Assembly: GCF_901933205.1 (NCBI RefSeq)
Contig: NC_044577.1
Coordinates: forward strand, 7,513,321-7,577,320
From: Camarhynchus parvulus
Taxonomy: Eukaryota > Chordata > Aves > Passeriformes > Thraupidae
DNA: 64,000 nt
Reading direction: 5' to 3'
The notes beneath the pieces are model-generated. The model searched no databases and was not told the origin of the DNA. It was given only the letters and a program-made list of their open reading frames with translations. Below, in pieces: positions 36,448 through 47,021 of this stretch (the first letter of the stretch is position 1; every line of letters starts with the position of its first letter). The position numbers and the translations under genes were made by a program.

Positions 36448-39400
36448 ATGTGTGGTATTTGCTGTGTTGTTACCTTGTGCAGCCAGCGTGCAATTAGTGA
36501 TTTCCTCAGTGAAGACATGCTCTGCCATCTAAGAAGAAGAGGACCAAACAGTAGCCAACAGTTGATAAAAACTGTGTCTGATCTCTCTTATCAATGTCTG
36601 TTTTCAGGCCATGTACTTCACTTGAGGGGACTGGTGACTCCTCAGCCTCTGGAAGATGCCAATAACAATGTTTTTCTTTGGAATGGAGAAATTTTCAGTG
36701 GAGTGCATGTAGGAAATCTAGAGAATGACACTGAAATAATGTTTCATCATCTGGCTTCATGCAGCAGTGAAATGGACATTTTGTCACTCTTCTCATCACT
36801 TCAGGGTCCCTGGTCTTTTATTTATTATGAAGCACCCAGACACAGTTTATGGTTTGGCAGAGATTATTTTGGCCGTCGTAGTTTGCTTTGGCAATTCAGT
36901 AATGAGGTTGACAGAGCTTTCTGTCTTTCATCTGTAAGTGGTTGTTCTGAATCAGGCAACGAATGGCAAGAAGTCCCAGCATCTGGAATTTTCAAAATTG
37001 ATCTCAAAGCTTGTGCAGCAACTAAATCTTTGTCTTTAACATTGTTTCCGTGGAAGTACAGCTGCAGAGAGAAAGCTGTAGAAGAAACATTCATTAATGT
37101 TCTTGACCAAGTGTCAAAAGACTTACCAAACCATGTACATCTCGTGCTGAATGAATCAAAGCTGTGTCTTAGAGCACCAGTCATCCCCTTAAATAAAGCA
37201 GTTTCTAAAGCTTCAGGTGTATGTCCAAGCTCTAATTTTAGTAATGTTAACTGCGAGGTTTCTGTAGAAACCCTTGAAAAATTTCTTGCAGAGGAACACA
37301 AGAAAAAACTAGCCTGTCAGTTTATTGATGTTTTAAATGAAGCAGTCAAGAGACGAGTCCTGTGTCTCTTTAGAGATCCAGATCAGATAACAAGAGAAGT
37401 TCCAAGCATGTCTCATAAGAGAGCACATATTGCAGTGCTCTTTTCTGGTGGCATTGATTCTATGGTTATTGCAGCCCTGGCTGATAAACATGTGCCTTTG
37501 GAAGAGCCAATTGATCTTCTTAATGTGGCTTTCATGATGAAAGAGCAAGCTAGGCACAGGGGTACCACTAAAAGGCATACTGGCCATGAAGTACAGCTTG
37601 ATTTGCTTTGCCCTCAAGAAAGCTGTCAAGATCCTGCTGCTGACTCTGGTACTCATTCATCTTGCTTTGATGTTCCTGACAGAATCACTGGTAGGGCAGG
37701 ACTGAAGGAATTAGAAGCCATTAACCCTTCAAGAACCTGGAACTTTGTGGAAATTAATGTTACGTTAGAGGAATTGAAAAAAATGAGAAAACAGCGTATT
37801 AATTACTTAATCTATCCACTGGATACAGTCTTGGATGACAGTATTGGCTGTGCAATTTGGTTTGCTTCCAGAGGAGAGGGCTTCATTAGTAACCAAGGAG
37901 AACTGAAACCATATAAAAGTCCTGCAAAGGTATGGTTTTGTTTTATTTTCTGCCTACTGTTTGACTTCTGAGTGTAAAACCAGTTTTGTTGATTTAGAAA
38001 CCAGCTGGGATTTTTGCTATTAATAAGGCTTCTGAAATTATGTCAGAATGTAGACTATTCTATAATTATAGTATTTGTGTAACTCTAGAGTTAAAAATCA
38101 CATTCAGTTCTATTGTCATGTAATGTGCATGGCTTTTCAGTGAACTTGGATATGCAATAATATCCAATGGAAACAAATAACCACCATCTCTTATTTTTGA
38201 TTCTGATTTCTCATGTCTCTGTTCCTGATGGTTTGTGTAGGGAAGAAGGAACTGTTTCATTTCAGCTGTTGAAGGCACAGTAATGGGCCAGATGTAATAG
38301 TGTTTTTTCTCTTGATAAAAACATTTTACTGTACTTCCTGAGTAGTATAAGTCATTTTTACTTTGTGTAATGTAGCTGGTAAATGAATAGTAGTCTGGGT
38401 GTACATTCAGGTAACTACAACATATGACATAGACTTTGGCAATAATTTTTAAAGGCTAGTGTTTAACAAATGCTGTTTATTATCCTAGAAACTAACAAAG
38501 ACATTCTTCAAATATACTGGTGTATTTGTGATACATATGGCATTATTTTGATGGTTTTTTCCTTGCTCCACTAACAACAGTTGTGTGTACTTTAGGTCTG
38601 ATAATTTCAGTTACCAGTGACTGTACTGGGAATTGTTTCAGGCTTTGTAAATGTGTAAGGCACAGCCCATTCTGATAAGTAATACTTTTAAAAGATGTGT
38701 ATTAAAATTTTTTCTCCTTAAAATGTAGTTAAACCTTTAAGGTCTGTTACAAATTAACTTGCATAGATACTAAAATTTCTTCTGTTTTCCTCAGGTTGTG
38801 CTTACAGGAATTGGAGCAGATGAACAGCTTGCTGGGTATTCTCGACATCGTGTTTGCTTCACAAAAGATGGCTCAGAGGGTCTTAATAAAGAACTTGAAA
38901 TGGAGTTAGGGTGCATTTCTTCTCGAAATCTCGGCAGAGATGACAGGATCATCAGTGATCATGGAAAAGAAGCCAGGTATTACTGTTTTAACACAGAGCA
39001 AAACTGGTTTTGCTGGTTAGATGCAGTTTTTAACACCTCTAACAAAATCTTAATTGAAACTTCTGTGTGTTTTATTGTCTCTAGTTCGGCTGCAGTTTTG
39101 TTAATGTGTACTGAGTTGTGCAGTTTTTGGTTTTGTTTTTTAAAAAAGTGGTCTGTAGTATATTGTAGAAGAGTTTACTTAAGGAAATTTAGCAACTTGA
39201 TTTCCATCTAGAAGTTTTAAGAAGAAGCAACAGATGTTGAAATAGGGAAATTCTAGCTGGTTTTATAATTCTAAGCTAAACAGTCTTTTGCACAGCTTTG
39301 AAGTGTTCTGGTGTAGACCTTTGGGGAGTGTCTCTGGAGAAAGACAGTGTTAACAGGAGCTGTGTATTCCTATCCCTGCAGTAAAGCATAGTCAATATCC

Positions 39401-40070
39401 ACCACATTTCTTGGCTGTTAAGTCTGAAGAGTTGAAGAATCATTTTATTTGTGCCTACTTCCTCCATGCTACCATTCCTTAGGTGTTGTCCAGGAGCAGA
39501 GGCCACTCAGGTGCATGAAGGATTTTCTCATGTGATCTTTGTGCCAGTATTTTTCCAAATCTTAGTTGCACATTTTCAGTTCAGCACGAGAACAGTTGCA
39601 GTGGTGGATGTGCAGTGCTCTTAACCATGCACATGATTAGGTATAAATGCATGAAAGTCACAATTATACCAGCATTTGTTGTGTAAATCTTTTTGTTTCA
39701 AAGTTACAGTGTAGTTTCACAAGGTCTTTGCATGTGGTAAAGGGGAAAACCAAGATTATTCCTGTGGAATTTTTAAAGGGTCTTTCCTCATGTAAGTCTC
39801 TCTTTCAGGTTTCCTTTTCTCGATGAAGATGTTGTCTCATTCCTCAATTCCCTGCCCGTCTCAGAAAAAGCTGATTTGACTTTACCTCGAGGAATTGGTG
39901 AGAAACTGATTCTGCGCCTTGCAGCCAAGGAGCTGGGCCTGACAGCCTCAACTGTTTTGCCAAAAAGGGCAGTGCAGTTTGGATCTCGGATTGCAAAACT
40001 AGAGAGCAACAGTGAAAAAGCATCTGACACATGCAGCAGGCTGAAGTTACTTTCAGTAGATGAATTATAG
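36448..40070 (+). CDS. ASNSD1: Asparagine synthetase domain-containing protein 1
   Basis: Coding segments are 36448-37929, 38795-38976 and 39809-40070 (641 aa; human 643). Introns have GT/AG borders and the frame holds. The N terminus MCGICC gives Cys2, the nucleophile position of class-II glutamine amidotransferases, followed by [10 protein letters not shown] and [12 protein letters not shown] of that fold. The synthetase half has the PP-loop SGGIDS at residues 333-338, then [25 protein letters not shown], and [19 protein letters not shown] across the first intron. The C-terminal exon has [16 protein letters not shown] and LPRGIGEKL. Whether the protein makes asparagine is not established for the family. 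The ATG has G at -3 but T at +4, and lies 22 nt after the ASDURF stop, which the same exon (36355-37929) encodes. The open frame on the other strand at 36864-37301 is a shadow. Confidence 0.97.
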
Positions 40071-40416
40071 AGCTGTATCTGGAGATGTTGCATTTATTCT
40101 ATACACAAAGTCAGTAAATCAAGTTTTCTTACAATGTTTGGTCTGGGTTTTTTTACACACTTGGGTGTACTTATTAATAATCAGAGTTGTACATGTACAA
40201 AGAACTCGCTATGAATGCATCCTGCACTTTTAAGTCTTTTTGTTTTAATACTGAGAATGCTTAATTTGGCATAGTAACTGGAATCACTTTGGTGATAGCA
40301 ACACAGCATTTGTTTCTCTGACAGGTGATTTCAACACTTGTAATCCAGGTATTGTCCCTAATCATAACAGCATTGAAACACTTTTCATTGAACTATTTAT
40401 TTTATTAAGTTACTTT
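40071..40416. other. Shared 3' region between convergent ASNSD1 and OSGEPL1
   Basis: Only 346 bp separate the two stop codons. For minus-strand OSGEPL1 there are AATAAA signals at 40396-40401 and 40401-40406, immediately past its stop, and another at 40093-40098. No plus-strand AATAAA is visible just after ASNSD1, and an ATTAAA near 40652 is the nearest variant I saw. The 3' UTRs therefore probably overlap. Confidence 0.6.
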
Positions 40417-43400
40417 TTAAGATGCCAACCATCGTATCTCTTTTAATTTTGGCACCTTGATGGAATCTTCTTCAACTCTTTTTGAAATATCAATTCCCAG
40501 GGGAGCTCTAGAAAACAAAATTATGTATTTGTTAAAAATTAACATCACTGTTGCCATATCACACAGATGTACAGCTTCACAGACCTTTTTTACAATTAGC
40601 ACAGGAGTCAAAGTATTTCAGAACATGCCCTGCACTTCTAAGACTGTGACCATTAAAATAGTCTGTACCTGGAAATATCTTTACAATGAGGAAATATTTT
40701 TGTTTGTAGCAATTCCAAAGTCTAGAAACACAGTTGTGATTTCAAAGCTATCTTCTGGGCCTGTTGTTGTATTTAGCTTCCGATATTAGTTGATAATTCA
40801 TTTTATGTCCTGCTGATGAATGCAAAACACTAGAGATTCACAGGTAACTACTAAGATAATCTTAAGTAATTCATTGTCTACAGCAAGTAAAACTTAGTTT
40901 TTTATTCACTGAAATATATACAGCAAATTATTTTTGAAGTATTTTATAATTTTTCATCTGAAAACTGTAATACAGTTTTGGTTTTTTTTATTGAGACCAT
41001 CCAGGTCTGTTTTTCTGAAAATGGAAAGGGAAAAAAAAAACCTAAAAAAAATTCCAAAGTTTAAGACCAGCTGGTACTTTTGAAATATCTGCATTTTGTT
41101 TGGCCTTAAGCCTAACATCTATATAATCATAGTAGGAAAATACATAGAACTGTTATTATGTATGATAAATTAAGTTTCTGAGCCAAAACAAACATAAATA
41201 CCAGCCTCGATCATTTGTATTTAAAACTGCCTTGGAAGGTAACTTTTAAACTATGTGCTGCAGAGAGACTCCTCAGCAGCTTGTGCCTGTTTTTCATGGG
41301 ACCTGTTCCCCTTTCCCAGCCCGTAGTGAGCACAGAGCCTGGGAATGAGCAGTCACTTACCTTGGCTCGTAGCGGACGCCAGCAGTGCTGTGAAGGACCC
41401 CCAGCCCTGCACGTAACCTTTCAATGCCATTCCTGAGCAACAAAGCAATTACAGAAAAATGTACATCACAACTCTGCATTTGAGCACATGGTTCAGTCAG
41501 CACAAAAAGAGCTTCTTGACTCTCATGTCAACTTTGCATGTGCTCCTGTATTGTGTGTTAAAGAGAAACAACTCTTACCATGCAATCATAACACCATTAT
41601 CAGTGCAGAGTCTTGGAGGAGGACACAGTAAAGCAAAATCATTTGCATCTGCCAGATTCTGTAGGACTTTTCGGATATACTGATTACTTGCAACTCCTCC
41701 TGATACAACCTGACAGCATTTCAAAAAGAAAAAAAGGCATTAACTCAAAAGTACTTAGGGGTTACACACAATTAGCATCATGTTCAGAACGTGTTATCAG
41801 TTAAGTTCTAAAGACAGCAATGAATGCTGCATTTGAAGATTAAAACTTGCCAGAAAAGAGTATGCTAAGTTTGCTTATTATGCAAAGACATTCCTGAAGC
41901 ACATCAGTCTAATGGAAGGGGTCCTTGCCTGTGGCAGGAGGCTTAGAACTGGATGATCTTTAAGGTCCTTTCCAAGCTAAACCAGTCTATAGTTCTACTG
42001 TAACTAGAACAGCCTTCAAGTATTGGGCAGCACGAGGGCAAGTTGTTATGGGAGGTTAGATTAGATGATAAGAAAATCTCTCTCTAGCTTAAACCCCAGC
42101 TAAATATTTGTATGACTGTTACTTCAATATTGTTGACATTTTAACAATATAATACATATTGAGATCTTCCTCATATGTCAAAGGCAGAAAGTACAACGAA
42201 GCATCTGCATTTTCAAAGGATGTTATAGAGTCAGAGATAAAAAGGAAAAAAAAAGGTATACCCACCAAAGTGGCATTTTTTGATGGCAATATGCTGTTTT
42301 TGATGCAGAAGAGCATGGCTCTATATGTCCTCTGGATAATATGAACAGCCACTGCGTGCTGTACAGCAGCAGCAACATCCTTAACACAGGACAGGATCTC
42401 ACCTTCCTGAATACCTATAAAAATATATCATCAAAGGGGGCTCCTGAGTGCAGGTCATCAAAAGCTCAGTTTGTATCTGACTGCCTAAAAATACCTTCTT
42501 CTTTTTCTTTCTGTACAATGGCATTATTGACAACGTTTTGCAGTCCGGAGAAAGAGAAGTCACAGTTCCGATACTGCTGCATGGGCAGTCGGATGGTGAG
42601 CAGTTCCTGGTTCCCAGTCTGAGCCAAGTGCTCTATGGCCTGCCCCCCAGCCATGCTGTGGCACTCTGGGTGCTTTCTTAGAGACAGTCTTCGTGCCACC
42701 TAAGGAGATGACAAACAACAGACTTGGAATCAGTTCCTCCTGGAATGGCATCACTGTACTGCAGTCTATGGAGTAAAATGTGACACAAAAAAATCCAATC
42801 CAATGTAAAATTACAAACAGGGCATGGTAAGGCTATCATGGCTGATAACACCAGCTCAGCAGGATTTTTTTTTTCTTGGAGTATTTAGAAATGCAATTCT
42901 AGAACAATCTGGGCAAACATAAGGATCAACAAAATTTTCAGGAAATACTAATTACTCCATTTTTAAGCTATAGGAAACACACATGGTCTGCCATACTGTA
43001 TTACCAGATACACAGGAACAAAGCTGGTTTCAACTTTTGAATCCCCTTTATGATTCCATGCACTCCCCCAATTTTTTAATTTATATGCACAAATACTGTT
43101 TAAAAACAGTGCTGAGAACAAAGCCATAAGTGACCAATTTTACAGACTGTACTCAGGGACCCAGAAAACTTAAGATTGTGAAGGCCAAACCATGCTTTTC
43201 AAACTCTAAAAACTAAAAATAGTAAGAAATGCTTTAACATGCATTGCTTTAAACGTGACAGCATAATAATACCTCTATAAAATACCTCTATAAATCTTCT
43301 CTAATTAATACAACTTCTTTGTATAATCGGTGTCAATGAAACATCCAACACCAGTTTTGGTTATGTTGCTATTTGCTAAAATATAATTAATGTACATACG

Positions 43401-44836
43401 TTACAACTGATGTTTTGTGTACATTTTTAATGGTCTTTCGTATCTTACATATATGGCATTTCAAAATAGAAAAAAAGTTACATAAAACTTGTATTGCACT
43501 GAATTGCTGTCCTCAGGCTGATGATATTACTACCATTGTGTAGTATAAAAGCAATAAAAAGAAGAGAACAACTACAGAAAGGTAAGGAAAGGAGATATTA
43601 CCTTATCCAGCATGTCACCCGGTGCGATGTCGATGGACTGTCCAAGCAGGAGGAAATCTGAAACTCCTTGTGCTACTGCCAAGAGACAGTGGCCTCCAGA
43701 GATGAGGAGAACTAAGAAGGGAAATTCCAGGTGATGTGTGAGCCTGATGGTGAGTGCGTGAGCCTCCATGTGATGGATGGGGATGAAGGGTTTCTGGTGC
43801 CTGCTGACCAGGCCCCGGCTGTACTGCAGCCCCACGCCCAGGCTCAGAGCGAGCCCGGGTTTCACCGTGGTGGCCACGGCCGCAATGTCAGCCACAGAAA
43901 CGCCGCTGGCACAAAGGGCCTCTTGAACCACTCGGTCGATGTTTTCTCTGTGAAGCTGCTGTGCCACCACAGGAATTATTCCTCCTGATCTAGTAAAACC
44001 AAGGAATTGCAATGCATTGGTGGTTTGCAAGAGATAGAATGCCATAAAAATAGTTTTCGGGCACCTCTTAACCTTGTCGTATCCTGCCTGTTTCCTTAGT
44101 GCGTTCTCAAACGCCTTGTTTAGTATCAAGGGCACTGAAGGGAGCATAATTATCAGTGGAAGGCCAGAAAAGGATGTAACTTGCCCTTTTTGGTACAGAT
44201 GCTTTTTAAATGTATCTCAAAACAGTTCCAAAACAATATAACTTAATATTCAGAACCCCTCACTTGTCAGCTCATGTTCTTAAACCACCAATGCTTATAT
44301 TTGATTAATATTCCCTTTAAAAAGGGAAAATTAAAATCGCTGATTTTAACAGTAGCAATGTTTTCATCTCCAAGTTAGAAAAGTAATGTCTCTCTTTGAA
44401 AGAAAACACTAGAGGAAACTTGTTAAATTCATGGCATTTATTTCCTCCCTCTTAGTACTATCTCAGGCAGTATGTGTTGAGGCCAAAGTGATACATCTTC
44501 ACACCTACCCACCACTTACTGAGTTTTATGGGGCAGGGAAGACTTTCATATGGATGATATTATAAGTAACAATAACAACAGAATCGTTATTAAGGCAGAA
44601 GCCTTGAGAGAAGTCTGTTCTTACTGTAAATGAACTTCCTTCTGACAGTGCAGCGCTTCTCCCAGAACACAGCCAGCTTCATCCACCACAGCAGCGCCGG
44701 TGTCGTCACAGCTCGTCTCTATTCCCAAAACCATCCTGTGATAACGCTGCTTCCCAGGGCGAGCAGAGCTGGCCCTCAGCCACGCAGCTCGGCCGTGCTT
44801 CACCGACCGCAAAACCCTTCTGGCAATGCTGTTCAT
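40417..44836 (-). CDS. OSGEPL1: Mitochondrial tRNA N6-threonylcarbamoyladenosine transferase
   Basis: The mitochondrial Kae1/TsaD-family enzyme transfers the threonylcarbamoyl group to A37 of ANN-decoding tRNAs. Seven coding segments on the minus strand are 44625-44836, 43602-43989, 42495-42699, 42266-42414, 41579-41709, 41361-41432 and 40417-40507 (stop 40417-40419). They total 415 aa (human 414) with all borders GT-AG and frame intact. The N terminus MNSIARRVLRSVKHGRAAWL is Arg-rich and almost free of acidic residues, as expected of a mitochondrial presequence. ETSCDDT (40-46) opens the ASKHA fold. HMEAH (144-148) is the metal-binding HxExH signature. LISGGHC, GDMLDKVARRL, VSGGVASNQYI and PPRLCTDNGVMIAW follow. 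An in-frame TAA six bases upstream fixes the ATG. An acceptor at 44864-44865 leaves 27 nt of leader in this exon, so a 5' non-coding exon is likely in the CpG island further right. Confidence 0.97.
41914..41999 (+). mobile_element. CR1 3' end in OSGEPL1 intron
   Basis: AACTGGATGATCTTTAAGG, TCCTTTCCAAGCTAAACC and a degenerate ATTCTATG-type tail (GTCTATAGTTCTACT) match the CR1 3' terminus in the plus orientation. It lies in the intron between the OSGEPL1 segments at 41579-41709 and 42266-42414. Confidence 0.85.
42029..42107 (+). mobile_element. Possible second CR1 3' remnant
   Basis: GGGAGGTTAGATTAGATGAT resembles the CR1 segment GGAGGTTGGACTAGATGATC, but the sequence downstream is diverged and no tail is clear. 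It sits directly beside the better copy and in the same orientation. Confidence 0.4.
42700..43601 (-). other. OSGEPL1: OSGEPL1 intron between second and third coding exons
   Basis: The intron is bounded by the donor GTAATA at 43601 and acceptor CTTAG at 42700. It is AT-rich with a T-run near 42867. I see no gene or recognisable repeat in it. The next intron upstream (43990-44624) is similar. Confidence 0.85.
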
Positions 44837-45039
44837 TGTTTATAATCTACCTGGTGGTTACGTCTAGAAGAGAACTGTACAGTTTATTACTAGCGGAGGG
44901 TGTTCAAGCACGTGTTCTGCTCTGATTTTCTGAAGAGCTTTTAAAGTCATGAATGGCCACACACGACATTTAAGACCCTAAGAAAAAATAGCTGGGAGGT
45001 AACATCTCGTTTTACCTGAATTACGCGTGAAGAGAGCTC

Positions 45040-45480
45040 CTCACTACGCTTGGTGGCGGTGCCTCTTGCAGCCCTACGGGAGGTCACAGCCCTAAGGGAG
45101 GTCACAGCCGGCCCGTGGCCCGCAGCAAGAGCGAGGCCATGTGGGCAGGACAGGGCAGGTCTGGCCGCTCGGCCGGGTCACGGGCTCGGCTCCACCTCCG
45201 CGGATCCTCCGGCCCCGGCCATGGGGAGCGGCGGCCGGAACCCCCCGGCCCGGCTCCGCCCGAGTCGCAGCGCACTCGCGTCCTCTCCGTGCCGCGATCC
45301 GCCACCACCCCCGCCCCTCGCCCGCCCCTTCCCGGGCGCGGCTCCGCCCCGCCGCGGTCGGGGGCGGTCCTCCGGGCCGGCGCAGCCGCCGTGCGGAGAG
45401 CGGGACTCCGCCGCAATCCTCTGCAAGCCAAGGCCTTTATCCATCCGCCCCCCGGCACCCCGGCCCTCGGGACACCAAGT
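45040..45480 (-). promoter_or_regulatory. OSGEPL1: CpG island, probable OSGEPL1 promoter
   Basis: A CpG-rich block starts about 200 bp upstream of the first OSGEPL1 coding exon. Its left edge carries an 18-bp duplication (45071-45088 and 45089-45106, one mismatch), each copy with AGGTCA, a nuclear-receptor half site. It presumably holds the transcription start and a 5' non-coding exon, but I could not choose the donor. Open frames of up to 200 codons here result from GC richness. Confidence 0.7.
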
Positions 45481-47021
45481 TCGGGCCGTGTCTTGCAGTC
45501 CCTGCCCAAAGGCAGCACAGCCTTGTGATGGCCATTATTTAAAAATCAGCCAGTTACCGCTTTCTATGCAAGCAACAGACAGAACTAATTACTTCCAATT
45601 GCTAAAGAAAATTCGTAACTCATTACCCTTTTTTAAACATTTTTATCGATAAAGTAAATAGCCAGAAAATTGCTGTAGAAAACAAAAAGTAAGTACACCA
45701 CTGTAGGCCTGTATTTTGATTATTTTTAATTTTTTTTTCCAGCTCAGTGGCTGCCACTGCAACCAAAATGTAAATCAAGTCTTATATGGGGTCTTCTGTT
45801 AAATCTGAGCTGGTTTGGGCTGGCAGACACACAGCAGACTTCAAAATTCATCCTTTTTCCACGACAGAGAAATAAGCGCTCAGAGCAGTAGATGTACCTC
45901 CTTCACTCTAATTCCAGAGTTGATAATATACAAGATTACCCCATACTACACAGTACCCCTAAAACACAGCATTCCTCCACATTTCCAAGACATGCAAGTT
46001 ATCTATACCTTTTTCTGCAAAAGCATAGTTAGTCCATGTGATTTGCCTACTCACCTACTCCTAGTTCAGCTTCTATTCTAGCTTACAACCTACACAGCTT
46101 CCATGTTCAGACACTGCTCTGTAACAGAGCACCATCCCTTACAACAGCAGCAAGCCTTTCCCCACCACCTCACAGGCCTCTCAGCTACTGAAAAATAACC
46201 CATCAGTGAATAGCAGAGAAAACAGTCAAAAATTCACACCTAAAAAGAAATTGCAATTTTTCAGGATGTCCCACTTACACATAGAAAAGTCAGTATCCTG
46301 GTAAGCAAAATGAAATAAACACAACAGTGGCAACTTGTAAAAGCATACATCAACTGAGCTCTTGAGTTGATGTGGAACTCCCCTGAGCTGGCAGTTAAGG
46401 ATGTTATTCAGTTATTGTGACAAAAAAAAACTAAGAAAACGCAAGAACAGAGAAAGCAGGAATTATACCATCAATTTATGCTCGCTGTCACAGTACTTAC
46501 TGTGGGACAAACTTTTACAATGCAAAAACAAGCACAACCACTTACAATCCATTACAGCAGAAACTACCTAATTTCTCTTAATCTAAGAATATGGCCTCAC
46601 CAGTCCTTAGTATCAAGGATTCTGAATTTATATGTAAAGTTACCACCTGCATTATGGATGATGGGTATTTGTGAAACTCTGCTCTCCATTTCAGCTGTTA
46701 CTTGAACTTTCCTTACAAGCCACTTGCCTCAGCCACACGTACAGTCTTAGTGGGGATTAGGCTTTAGAACTGAGCCTGCCCAGTTCTTCATGAAAATCTT
46801 TCTTCTACACGTTTCCAATCCACATTGAAGTATCTGAAGGCATCTTCTTACAAAGTCGATTTTCATCCCAGACAATGCTGCAGGAAGCAGGAATTGTATC
46901 TCAGACGTAAAAGCGTCTCTCCCTGGCTATGATGAGATACTCAGCACAGCAGACTACTCGTTTCCTTCACCTGGGGAGCAGCAGTAGCCATGTCAGGGGC
47001 AGCCAGTGTTGAACCTTCTGC
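45481..47021. other. Interval between OSGEPL1 promoter and ORMDL1 stop
   Basis: Because ORMDL1 runs leftward, much of this is likely its 3' UTR, which is long in human. I could not fix a poly(A) site. There is no exon-like series, repeat family or RNA gene that I recognise. Confidence 0.5.

Noticed and set aside
36864..37301. 145-codon minus-strand open frame inside ASNSD1
   Set aside because: It is antisense to a strongly conserved coding exon, with no independent support.
37930..37971. ASNSD1 reading on past 37929 into a short tail
   Set aside because: AAAG|GTATGG is a donor, and the next exon at 38795 continues the conserved [12 protein letters not shown], so the tail is intron.
43990..44147. 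N-terminal extension of the OSGEPL1 exon frame
   Set aside because: A CTAG acceptor precedes SGGIIPVV, and the upstream exon joins in frame as in human.
45050..45652. 200-codon open frame at the OSGEPL1 island
   Set aside because: The composition artefact is the same, and three overlapping frames are equally long.
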